A stretch of DNA of 64,000 bases. It comes from Gammaproteobacteria bacterium (GTDB lineage: Bacteria; Pseudomonadota; Gammaproteobacteria; Enterobacterales; Neiellaceae). Below, one piece after another: positions 56,576 through 64,000 of the stretch. Position 1 is the first letter of the stretch. Each line of letters starts with the position of its first letter. The position numbers and the translations under genes are program-made. The DNA is taken from NCBI GenBank assembly GCA_017425245.1, contig JAFOOX010000051.1:1-64000 (forward strand), given 5' to 3'. The notes under the pieces were generated by a model. That model was not told the origin of the DNA. It did not search any database and saw only the letters and a list, made by a program, of their open reading frames with translations.

Positions 56576-57865
56576 ATGAGCCGTTCCGAAGCCCTGTTCC
56601 AGCGTGCCCGCCAGTACATTCCCGGCGGGGTCAACTCGCCGGTCCGTGCCTTTAAAGGGGTTGGCGGCAACCCGATCTTCTTCGAGCGGGCCGCTGGCGC
56701 CACCATCACCGATGTCGATGGCAAAACCTACATCGACTACGTGGGCAGCTGGGGGCCGATGATCCTCGGTCACAACCACCCGGCGATCCGCGAGGCGGTG
56801 ATCAAGGCCGCCGAACATGGGCTGTCGTTTGGCGCCCCCACCCCGATCGAGGTGGAGATGGCAGTCGAGGTGTGCAAGCTGGTGCCGTCGATGGCCCAGG
56901 TGCGCATGTGCTCATCGGGCACCGAGGCGACCATGAGCGCCATTCGTCTGGCCCGTGGCTTCACCGGCCGCGACACCATCATCAAATTCGAAGGCTGCTA
57001 CCACGGCCATGGCGACAGCCTGCTGGTAAAGGCCGGCTCGGGCGCCCTCACCTTCGGTACCCCGAGCAGCCCCGGCGTGCCCGCTGAGCTGGCCCGCTAC
57101 ACCCTGACCGCCCGTTTTAACGATCTGGACAGCGTACGCGCCCTGTTTGAGGCCAACCGCGACCAGATCGCCGCCATCATCGTCGAGCCGGTGGCCGGCA
57201 ATATGAACTGCATCCCACCGCTGCCCGGCTTTCTCGAGGGGCTGCGCCAGCTCTGTGATCTGCATGGCGCGCTGCTGATCTTTGATGAGGTGATGACCGG
57301 CTTTCGCGTCGCCCTCGGCGGAGCCCAGCAGTACTACGGCATCACCCCGGATCTGACCACCCTCGGCAAGGTGATCGGCGGCGGCATGCCGGTGGGCGCC
57401 TTTGGCGGCAAGGCCGAGGTGATGGCCAAACTGGCGCCGGAAGGGCCGGTCTATCAGGCCGGCACTCTGTCGGGCAACCCGGTGGCGATGGCTGCAGGGC
57501 TGGCCAGCCTGCGTCTGCTGCAACAGCCGGGGCTGCACGAACAGCTGGCGCGCACCACCCACCGCCTGGCTCTGGGCTTCAAGCAGGCCGCCAGCGACGC
57601 CGGCATTCCGCTGGCGGTGGCGGCCGTAGGCGGCATGTTCGGCTTCTTCTTCACCAGCGAGGCGCAGGTCAACTACTACGAGCAGGTGATGGGCTGTGAC
57701 GTCGAGCGCTTCAAGCGCTTTTTCCACCTGATGCTGGCCGAGGGGATCTATCTGGCGCCGTCAGTGTTCGAAGCCGGTTTTGTCTCCACCGCTCATGGCG
57801 ATGGCGAGATCGAAGCCACTCTGGCTGCCGCTCGCCGCAGCTTCGCTACGTTGGCGGCAGCTTAA
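56576..57865 (+). CDS. hemL: glutamate-1-semialdehyde 2,1-aminomutase
   Basis: HemL converts glutamate-1-semialdehyde to 5-aminolevulinate, the porphyrin precursor. The 429 residues have the PLP lysine Lys265 in [14 protein letters not shown], the substrate motif [16 protein letters not shown] and [15 protein letters not shown]-type ending region (here [12 protein letters not shown]). It is preceded by GAGGAG and a short gap after pyrB. Length equals the family standard (about 427). Confidence 0.97.
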   Translation: MSRSEALFQRARQYIPGGVNSPVRAFKGVGGNPIFFERAAGATITDVDGKTYIDYVGSWGPMILGHNHPAIREAVIKAAEHGLSFGAPTPIEVEMAVEVCKLVPSMAQVRMCSSGTEATMSAIRLARGFTGRDTIIKFEGCYHGHGDSLLVKAGSGALTFGTPSSPGVPAELARYTLTARFNDLDSVRALFEANRDQIAAIIVEPVAGNMNCIPPLPGFLEGLRQLCDLHGALLIFDEVMTGFRVALGGAQQYYGITPDLTTLGKVIGGGMPVGAFGGKAEVMAKLAPEGPVYQAGTLSGNPVAMAAGLASLRLLQQPGLHEQLARTTHRLALGFKQAASDAGIPLAVAAVGGMFGFFFTSEAQVNYYEQVMGCDVERFKRFFHLMLAEGIYLAPSVFEAGFVSTAHGDGEIEATLAAARRSFATLAAA

Positions 57866-57873
57866 CCCCCTCC

Positions 57874-58536
57874 TTAGCCGCCCAGCTGCTGGGCGGCTTG
57901 CTTGAGGGCGAGGCCACCACCAGCGATCAACCCCCCGAAATAGGCAATCGTTACCAGATTAGCGCCATGGCCAAGCAGGATGCACAGCCCATCGCGCTGA
58001 ATAAAGCCGAGCGCCAGCAGGATCAACGCCAACGCCGGCAGGGTGTTGCTAAACGGGATGAAACCGAAGGGCGCCATCAGCAGCAGGGCGCCGAGAATCA
58101 GCGCAGTGTTGTTGACCTGATGCAACCCCGGCGTCGTGGTCAACCAGTTCAGGCGATGGGGGCGACTGATCTTCTCCAGCCGGCTGAACGCCTTAAGCGC
58201 CTTGTCGAGGGCGTTGCGCAGGCTAAGCGTGGCTACGGGCTGGTGGCGCAAGCGCTTGGGCAGCCACAGCGGCCGTCCCAGCAGGCGATTGATGGCAATC
58301 AGCAGGATCACCAGCCCGAACAGGGTGCTCACCCCCGGTATCGACACCGGGATCAGAAACACCAGCGACAGCAGACAGACCAGCAGCATCAAGCCGTCAC
58401 GGCCAAGCAGTTTTAGCAGCCGGTGCAAAGGCACGCTGCCTTCCGGCAGTTCGGCCAGCAACAGCCGCAGCTTGTCGCCCAATGAATCGGTGGCCAGTTC
58501 AAACTGCTGTTCGGGTTTGAGATGGAGGTCAGTCAT
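57874..58536 (-). CDS. exoD: exopolysaccharide synthesis protein ExoD
   Basis: The 220-residue membrane protein matches the ExoD family: LPEGSVPLHRLLKLLGRDGLMLLVCLLSLVFLIPVSIPGVS (seen in part) near 30-70, RLLGRPLWLPKRLR, and hydrophobic helices at about 50-85 and 150-215. ExoD was named in Sinorhizobium, where its loss affects exopolysaccharide and alkali tolerance. The ATG follows GGGAG. It begins 5 bases after the GNAT gene's stop. Confidence 0.87.
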   Translation of the reverse strand: MTDLHLKPEQQFELATDSLGDKLRLLLAELPEGSVPLHRLLKLLGRDGLMLLVCLLSLVFLIPVSIPGVSTLFGLVILLIAINRLLGRPLWLPKRLRHQPVATLSLRNALDKALKAFSRLEKISRPHRLNWLTTTPGLHQVNNTALILGALLLMAPFGFIPFSNTLPALALILLALGFIQRDGLCILLGHGANLVTIAYFGGLIAGGGLALKQAAQQLGG

Positions 58537-58541
58537 TTGGT

Positions 58542-59243
58542 CTACTCCCTGCAAACTGTGTCGGTGATCACAATAGCGGCTGATTCTGCCGCTGTCAGCC
58601 CCCCCACCGCCGGGCCCTGCAACAACAGCTCGGGCGCGAGTCCGGCAACCATCGCCACCAACCGAGGATCGCTCTCGGGCAGGCCATAGACACTGTCATA
58701 GATACGGCGCAGCCAGTCAGCCAGCTCAGCGCGGGCGACGGCGGGCTGTGGCCAACCGAGGATCATCAGCATCATCGCTGGCTGCTGCCCCGGCAGGGGC
58801 AGCAGGTAATTAAAAGAACCGATACGGCGAGCGCCGTGGCGTTCATAAAAGCGGCGGCGGCGCTGGCGCTGCAGCTGTTCGGGCGCTGGCGGGCCATCAT
58901 CGTCCACCTCCAGCAGCAGTGGCCGGCCACCGAGCATGGCCACCACCGCCGTCAGCAACTGGCCACCCACCCCCAGGCTGCGCAGCTCATCAGCCACCGC
59001 CAGATACTCCAGCAGCGCGACCTCGCCGTCGTCCCACAGCAGAGCAAAGGCCAGCAGCTCATCGCCCCGGCAGGCCACCTGCCAGCGGTAATCACCCCGC
59101 GCCAGGGCTGCCGCCAACGTCGCCCGCGGCTTCTGTTCACGCGGGTCAATCGCCTGCTGGTAGAGATCGAGCAACTGCTGGTGCTGCGCGGCGGTCAGCG
59201 GCTCGCTGTGATAGCGAAGAGGCAGATCGGCACTCATAGTCAC
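58542..59243 (-). CDS. GNAT-family N-acetyltransferase
   Basis: The 233-residue protein has a GNAT fold: residues 35-60 carry QKPRATLAAALARGDYRWQV, followed by LLEYLAVADELRSLGVGGQLL, whose RSLGVGGQLL fits the acetyl-CoA loop, then LLLEVDDDGPP and RRRFYERHGARRIG. The substrate is unknown. It overlaps nothing but is 5 bases before exoD and 21 bases after the TDT carrier, so all three are probably one operon. Confidence 0.85.
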   Translation of the reverse strand: MTMSADLPLRYHSEPLTAAQHQQLLDLYQQAIDPREQKPRATLAAALARGDYRWQVACRGDELLAFALLWDDGEVALLEYLAVADELRSLGVGGQLLTAVVAMLGGRPLLLEVDDDGPPAPEQLQRQRRRRFYERHGARRIGSFNYLLPLPGQQPAMMLMILGWPQPAVARAELADWLRRIYDSVYGLPESDPRLVAMVAGLAPELLLQGPAVGGLTAAESAAIVITDTVCRE

Positions 59244-59264
59244 TCCCGGCGGGTAAACCAGCCG

Positions 59265-60320
59265 CTACCTTAGCCAATTAGCTGCGCACAGCGTAGCCGG
59301 CTGCTGGGCCACCGCCGTGGCAGCCGGCAGGCGGCGGATAAAAGCCAGCGCCACATAGGCCACCACCGCCGTGGCCAGCAGCAGTTCCAGCCACGCCAGC
59401 TGCTCCACTCGAGCGGCCCAGGCGAAGGTCAGCGGCCAGTGCGCCAGCTGGCGGGCCAGGGCAAAGCAGGCGGTGGCGCTGATCACCAGCGGAAAGGTGA
59501 AGGCCGCCAGCGACGGCACAAAGGGGTGGCGCAGCTGCACCAGCAGGGCCACCACCACCACCGCCGTCATCACCAGCGCCAGGGTCGCCAGTACCGCCAC
59601 CACCACCGGATCGGGGCTGGGGTGAGCGGCCAGATAGCCGACCAGCGACAGGCTGGCGGGCGCGGCCAGAATCGCCAGCGACGGCCGGGTGACCCGGCAC
59701 AGCGGCTCACTCAGGGCCAGCCGGCACAGCACCAGCGGCAGCAACAGCAGATAGGCGCAGACCCCGAACTGCCACAGCCCGGCCAGCAGCGGCTGCCCGG
59801 CCAGCGCCGGCGGCGCGGTGACCACGGCGACGATGATGCCCACCGGTGGCACAAACCAGCTGGGCAGCAGCCGGGCCACGGCAAAGCGCGGCAGCTGGCG
59901 CGCCACGAAACCGGCCAGAGTGAGCAGGTGAACGACAACCGCGACCATCCACAACAGCTCGCCCGCTGCGGGGGATGCGGTGCCCAGCGCCTTGGCGATC
60001 ACCATGCTGGCCATGGCGATGGTAGGCAGCACGCTGCCGATCAACGGATCGGCCAGCTCCTGCCACCACAGTCGTGGCCGACTGGCGAACTTGAGCAGCA
60101 CCAGCAGCAGCGGCAGCGCGGCCAGCACCGCCATCACCCCGGCAATCCGCCCCTCTGCGCCCATCACCTGATCCCAGCAGCTTCCGAGGCTGGCAACGCC
60201 CAATGCCAGCCCGGCCAAGGCCGTGGGCGAGCTCTGGATCTGCGCCCAGCGGCGGCTGGCACGGCGCTGGCGGCGTAACCGGCGCTGACGACTGGTGGTG
60301 GCGGTAGTGATAGTGGCCAT
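59265..60320 (-). CDS. TDT-family carrier (TehA-like)
   Basis: The 351-residue membrane protein has ten predicted helices of the tellurite-resistance/dicarboxylate transporter family: GLALGVASLGSCWDQ (residues about 37-51), PLIGSVLPTIAMASMVIA, PPVGIIVAVVT and TFPLVISATACFALA are typical. The family includes SLAC1/TehA anion channels and malate or sulfite exporters; the substrate here is not clear. The N-terminal 30 residues are very basic. The ATG follows GAGGAG. It is divergent from a LysR-type regulator that probably controls it. Confidence 0.87.
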   Translation of the reverse strand: MATITTATTSRQRRLRRQRRASRRWAQIQSSPTALAGLALGVASLGSCWDQVMGAEGRIAGVMAVLAALPLLLVLLKFASRPRLWWQELADPLIGSVLPTIAMASMVIAKALGTASPAAGELLWMVAVVVHLLTLAGFVARQLPRFAVARLLPSWFVPPVGIIVAVVTAPPALAGQPLLAGLWQFGVCAYLLLLPLVLCRLALSEPLCRVTRPSLAILAAPASLSLVGYLAAHPSPDPVVVAVLATLALVMTAVVVVALLVQLRHPFVPSLAAFTFPLVISATACFALARQLAHWPLTFAWAARVEQLAWLELLLATAVVAYVALAFIRRLPAATAVAQQPATLCAANWLR

Positions 60321-60415
60321 GGTGCAACTCCTCACGGGTGATGGCATGAGCTTAGCGCTGGCGCATCGTTCAAAATATCCATATATTCACGACGAGACGT
60401 TCGGAAATTCCAAAC
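60321..60415. promoter_or_regulatory. divergent promoter region TDT carrier / LysR regulator
   Basis: The 95-base gap contains an A/T-rich stretch (CAAAATATCCATATATTC, about 60370-60388) and a TTCGGAAATTCCAA dyad (60400-60413) just before the regulator's ATG. The dyad fits a LysR-type T-N11-A operator loosely. It would allow the regulator to control both genes. Confidence 0.4.
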
Positions 60416-61291
60416 ATGCACATCACCCTGCGCCAGCTTGAGGCCTTTCATGCCATTGCCCGTGGCGGCTCGCTGACCGCTGCCGCCGCCCGGCTCAACC
60501 TGAGCAAGGGAGCGCTGAGCGCCACCCTGCAGCAGCTGGAGAGCCACCTCGGCGCGCCGCTGTTTGACCGCCAGCTCAACCGCCTCTACCTCAACCCGCG
60601 TGGCCGCAGCCTGTTGCCACAGGTGGACAGCCTGCTCGCCCAGCTGCGCGCCATTGAGGCCGGTACTGACCATTGCACCAGCTGGGGCAACCTGCGGCTG
60701 GGGGCCAGCAACACCATCGGCACCTACCTGTTGCCGCCACTGCTGGCCCAGTTGAAACAGCAGGGCGATGGCCAGTTGCCGCAGATCAGCATGGCCAACA
60801 GCGCCGCGTTGGCTCGGCTGCTGCTCGGTTTTGAACTGGATCTGGCGCTGGTGGAAGGGGAGATCCGCCACCCGGAGCTGCTGGTCAGCCCCTGGCGTAG
60901 CGACGCGCTGGTGGTGATCGCGGCAGCCAACCATGAACTGGCTGGAAGCGGGCCACTGACGGCGGAGCAGCTGGCCCCCTGGCCTTGGGTGGTGCGCGAA
61001 CAGGGCTCCGGCAGCCGGGTGCAGGCTGAGCAGCTACTGGCCGGCTTGCCGTGGCAGCCGGCACTGACCTTGCCCAGCACCGAGGCGCTGGTGCGGGCGG
61101 TGGCCGCCGGCCTGGGGCTGGGGCTGGTGTCAGCGGCGGTGCTGGGCGCCGACTGCGGCCGCGCGCCCCTTGCCACCCTGCCCCTGACCAACCCGCGCCA
61201 GCGCCAGCTCTATCTGGTGCGTCACCGCGCCAAGGCGACGAGCAGCGATATCGACCGGCTAGCCCAGGCGTGCTGCGACTGGCAGCCCTGA
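60416..61291 (+). CDS. LysR-family transcriptional regulator
   Basis: The 291-residue protein has an N-terminal winged helix-turn-helix (about 1-60, LRQLEAFHAIARGGSLTAAAARLNLSKGALS, seen in part) and a LysR substrate-binding domain (about 90-290). The ligand is unknown. It is transcribed away from the TDT-GNAT-exoD genes and is a likely local activator. Its end lies 9 bases from the end of mrcB on the opposite strand. Confidence 0.92.
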   Translation: MHITLRQLEAFHAIARGGSLTAAAARLNLSKGALSATLQQLESHLGAPLFDRQLNRLYLNPRGRSLLPQVDSLLAQLRAIEAGTDHCTSWGNLRLGASNTIGTYLLPPLLAQLKQQGDGQLPQISMANSAALARLLLGFELDLALVEGEIRHPELLVSPWRSDALVVIAAANHELAGSGPLTAEQLAPWPWVVREQGSGSRVQAEQLLAGLPWQPALTLPSTEALVRAVAAGLGLGLVSAAVLGADCGRAPLATLPLTNPRQRQLYLVRHRAKATSSDIDRLAQACCDWQP

Positions 61292-61300
61292 GCCCGTTGC

Positions 61301-63619
61301 TCAGTTGGCGCCGAGCAGCAGATCCCACCAGTCCTGACGGGGCGGCTGGCCATCGGCGCAGCTAGGCACCTCGGGCACGAAGCTGATGATCGCCGGATAG
61401 ACGATGCTCTCGCCGCAGGCACTGTCGATCAGGGCACCGCTGGCGGGATCGAAATGGGCATTCATCACCCCGTTGGGGTTGGCCAGATCCAGCGCCAGTG
61501 GCCCGCGCCGCAGCAGATAGGCGCGGTGCAGCGGCAGGGCGCCGCTACCGCCGGTCAGGCCGGTGGCGCTGTTGTCATCGCGCCCGACCCAGGTGACCAC
61601 CAGCTCGCGCCGGTCGAAACCGACAAACCAGGCATCGCGGCCATCGTTGGTGGTACCGGTCTTGCCGGCCAGACTGACCCCCGGCCAGCTGGCGGCCAGC
61701 GACTTGGCGGTGCCGTCACGAGTCACCCGGTTCAAGGCCACATCAACCAGAAACACCGCGCGCGGATCGGCCACCTGGGTGGCCACCGCCTCGCCTGCCT
61801 GGGCCAGCAGCTTGCCGTCGGCATCCTGCAGCGCCAGCACCAGCCGCAGCTGGCGCCGCTCACCCTGATGGGCCAGCGGCTGGTAGAACTGGGCCACCTG
61901 CACCGGGCTCATCTCCATCGCCCCCAACAGCGCCGACGGATAGAGGGTGGGCGGCGCCTCGCCGGCCAGCTTGGCGTATTGCTCAGCTACCCGGTTGAGG
62001 CCGAGGGCCATGCCGAGGTTAACGGTGGGCACGTTAAGCGAGTTGGCCAGCGAGTCGATGAGCGACACCGTGCCGCGGAAGCGGCGGTCGTAATTCTGCG
62101 GCTGCCAGCGCTTGCCGCTGCCGTCGTTCATCGACACCGGCATGTCGGCGAGCATGGTGCCGAGGTGATATTTACCACTGCTCAACGCCGCCAGATAAAC
62201 CACCGGCTTGATCAGCGAGCCAATCGGCCGCTTGGCATCCACCGCACGGTTAAAGCCAGCAAAGGTGGGGCTGCGATCACCTACAATGGCGCGGATCGCC
62301 CCCGACAGCGGGTCGACCACCACCTGGGCGGCCTGCAGCGACTTGAGCTTGCGCGCCTTCTCCACCGCCTGCAGCCCCTCCGCCACCGCCACCTCAGCGG
62401 CACGCTGGGCCAGCGGATCGATGGTGGTAAACACCCGCAGGCCGTTAACCGCCTTGAAGTCGACATCGAACTGCTTGAGCTCACGCTCGAGCAAGGCGGT
62501 CATCGCCGGGCGGTTAGAGAGGGTGGCCAGCGACCGCTCCTGCACCCCGAGATCGGACTTGAGCTCGCGCTGGTAGGTGGCTTGGTCGATCTTGCCGTGC
62601 TCCAGCTGCAGCCGCAGCACCAGATCGCGGCGCTCGCGGGCGCGCTCGGCCCGCCGCCACGGGTCATAGAGCGAGGGGCCGCGCACCATGCCCACCAGCA
62701 TCGCCATCTGGCCCGGACGCAGCTCGTCGAGCTGGCGGCCGAAGTAGAATCGCGCCGCCAGCCCAAAGCCATGAATGCCAGTGTTGCCGCTCTGGCCCAG
62801 ATAGATCTCGTTGAGATAGGCCTCGAGGATCTGCTCCTTGGAGAAGCGCCGCTCCAGGATCAGCGACAGGTAGACCTCCTTGAGCTTGCGCACCAAGGTG
62901 CGGTCCTGGGTCAGGAAGTAGTTTTTGGCCAGCTGCTGGGTCAAGGTGCTGCCCCCCTGCACCGTGCGCCCGGCCTTGAGGTTGACCACCATGGCGCGGG
63001 CGATGGCGGTGGGCGACACCCCGTAGTGGTGGTAGAAATCGCGGTCTTCGACCAACATCAGGGTGTCGGTGAGCAGGGTCGGCACCTGTTCCAGCTTGAC
63101 CAGCTGGCGGTCTTCATCAAGGCCATTATCGAGCCGCGCCAGCACCTGGGGCTCAAGGCGCAGCCCTCCCTCGCCACCGCCCTTAACCGACTCAACGCGG
63201 GCACCATTGAAGCGTACCTCCAGCCGCCGTGACGGCTGCTCCCCCTCGGCAAACAGAAACTCGCGGGCATAAAGCTCCACCCCGCCACTGAAGCGACGAT
63301 AGTCGCCGGGGGCATCCACCTTGCCCACCTCGCGGTAGCCCAGCGCCTGCAGCTGCTCGATCAGCTCAGCCACCCGCAGCAGGGTGCCGGGGCTGAAATC
63401 GAGCGGCTGGCCATAGACCTGGGCCGGCAGCTGCCACTTGGGGCCGCCACCAAAACGGGCCTTGACCTCGGAGTCGAGGTAGATGCCATAGATCCCGAGC
63501 AGGGCCACCATCACCAGCCCCAGTTTGAAGCAGAACAGCAACGCCGTTTTCAGCCAGCCGGAGCGGCGGGGGGCATTTTTCTTGCTGACTCTGCGCGGGG
63601 CGCGACGCTCGGCTCTCAC
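61301..63619 (-). CDS. mrcB: penicillin-binding protein 1B
   Basis: PBP1b polymerises and cross-links peptidoglycan at the inner membrane. Its 772 residues have a basic cytoplasmic tail, a membrane helix (about 25-45), a UB2H domain for LpoB (about 70-145), the glycosyltransferase domain with EDRDFYHHYGVSP and GGSTLTQQLAKNYF, and the transpeptidase domain with SLIK, SLN and KTGTTNDGRDAWFVG. It is shorter than E. coli (844). It starts by overlapping the hrpB stop by 4 bases. Confidence 0.95.
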   Translation of the reverse strand: MRAERRAPRRVSKKNAPRRSGWLKTALLFCFKLGLVMVALLGIYGIYLDSEVKARFGGGPKWQLPAQVYGQPLDFSPGTLLRVAELIEQLQALGYREVGKVDAPGDYRRFSGGVELYAREFLFAEGEQPSRRLEVRFNGARVESVKGGGEGGLRLEPQVLARLDNGLDEDRQLVKLEQVPTLLTDTLMLVEDRDFYHHYGVSPTAIARAMVVNLKAGRTVQGGSTLTQQLAKNYFLTQDRTLVRKLKEVYLSLILERRFSKEQILEAYLNEIYLGQSGNTGIHGFGLAARFYFGRQLDELRPGQMAMLVGMVRGPSLYDPWRRAERARERRDLVLRLQLEHGKIDQATYQRELKSDLGVQERSLATLSNRPAMTALLERELKQFDVDFKAVNGLRVFTTIDPLAQRAAEVAVAEGLQAVEKARKLKSLQAAQVVVDPLSGAIRAIVGDRSPTFAGFNRAVDAKRPIGSLIKPVVYLAALSSGKYHLGTMLADMPVSMNDGSGKRWQPQNYDRRFRGTVSLIDSLANSLNVPTVNLGMALGLNRVAEQYAKLAGEAPPTLYPSALLGAMEMSPVQVAQFYQPLAHQGERRQLRLVLALQDADGKLLAQAGEAVATQVADPRAVFLVDVALNRVTRDGTAKSLAASWPGVSLAGKTGTTNDGRDAWFVGFDRRELVVTWVGRDDNSATGLTGGSGALPLHRAYLLRRGPLALDLANPNGVMNAHFDPASGALIDSACGESIVYPAIISFVPEVPSCADGQPPRQDWWDLLLGAN

Positions 63620-64000
63620 GAATTCTGCTCCATGCGTTTCTTGGTAAAACGGGTGGGGGTGGCATGGGCCGGATCATCCGGCCAGAAGTGTTTGGGGTAG
63701 CGTCCTTTCATCTCTTTCTGCACCTCGCGGTAGGCGCCAGCCCAGAAGCCAGCCAGATCGCGAGTGATCTGCAACGGCCGGCCCGCCGGCGACAGCAGCT
63801 CGATGGTGATCGCCAACCGGCCATCGGCCACCGTGGGCGATGCGGCCTGACCGTACATCTCCTGCATCCGCACTGCAAGCCGTGGCCCCCCTTCGGCACC
63901 ATAATCGACCGCCACCCGGTTGCCGGTGGGGGTGGTGAGGTGGCTGGGCAGCAGGCTGTCGAGCCGCCGCTGCTGCGGGTAATCAAGCAGCGCGGTCAGC
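63616..64000 (-). CDS. hrpB: ATP-dependent helicase HrpB (C-terminal part)
   Basis: The frame enters from the right edge and ends here with about 127 residues, beginning in the window with LTALLDYPQQRRLDSL. It carries the conserved HrpB C-terminal segments LLPSHLTTPTGNRVAVDY, SPAGRPLQITRDLAGFW and KEMKGRYPKHFWPDDP, which mark the DEAH-helicase HrpB. hrpB followed by mrcB is the E. coli order. Only the 3' end is present. Confidence 0.88.
   Translation of the reverse strand, partial: LTALLDYPQQRRLDSLLPSHLTTPTGNRVAVDYGAEGGPRLAVRMQEMYGQAASPTVADGRLAITIELLSPAGRPLQITRDLAGFWAGAYREVQKEMKGRYPKHFWPDDPAHATPTRFTKKRMEQNS

Noticed and set aside
61454-63232. Plus-strand open frame of 592 codons opposite mrcB
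   Set aside because: Antisense shadow of PBP1b; no ribosome-binding site and no family resemblance.

Overview
The window is a continuous, gene-dense piece of a high-GC (by eye about 60-63 %) gammaproteobacterial chromosome. Gene order (trmA|fabR|sthA; cysQ-nudE|yrfG; a gspC-N operon ending in gspN; hslR-hslO-pckA; ompR-envZ; greB|tex; bioH|comF-nfuA; lexA-sulA; plsB|ubiA-ubiC; erpA; pyrB; hemL; mrcB; hrpB) and protein similarity to the E. coli, Vibrio and Aeromonas versions recalled from memory suggest the order Aeromonadales (Aeromonas, Oceanimonas or Zobellella type). The genus is an inference; the 16S gene that would settle it lies just off the left edge. I see no prophage, insertion sequence, CRISPR array or tRNA gene.

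Left part (1-7.2 kb): the first 260 bases are the leader of an rRNA operon on the minus strand with two textbook promoters and a boxA. Next come a membrane-anchored RRM protein, murI, trmA, fabR, soluble transhydrogenase sthA, cysQ, nudE and the nucleotidase yrfG. From 7.2 to 18.7 kb a complete type II secretion operon (gspC to gspN, minus strand) encodes everything except the prepilin peptidase. From 18.9 to 31.6 kb lie stress and regulatory housekeeping genes: hslR, hslO, pckA, a DUF1161 protein, ompR-envZ with an extra nucleotidyltransferase-like gene, greB, tex, a SprA-type metalloprotease paired with a tiny flagellar-rod-like protein, bioH and comF.

Middle (31.7-46.4 kb): nfuA, a small lower-GC SH3-repeat gene, an SOS operon lexA-sulA-sco with two LexA boxes, a four-gene MCE lipid-transport cassette whose permease carries an N-terminal STAS domain, plsB, ubiA-ubiC, a periplasmic FliL-like protein, a badly damaged diguanylate cyclase pseudogene, a MaoC dehydratase and an OFA-type transporter.

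Right part (46.4-64 kb): the carboxynorspermidine synthase/decarboxylase pair (norspermidine/spermidine synthesis), a flavodoxin-fold quinone reductase, a two-gene RND efflux system, erpA, a DUF6776-like gene, pyrB, hemL, exoD, a GNAT acetyltransferase, a TDT-family carrier with a divergent LysR regulator, PBP1b (mrcB) and the 3' part of hrpB running off the right edge.

No obvious defence or biosynthetic island is present. The most unusual items are the triple-lesion GGDEF pseudogene, the STAS-MlaE cassette, the metalloprotease/rod-like pair, the nucleotidyltransferase-like gene translationally coupled to envZ, the membrane-tethered RRM protein, and the repeated use of overlapping convergent gene ends with no room for terminators. 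Coordinates of starts follow the best ribosome-binding site and family alignment; alternatives are stated where they matter.
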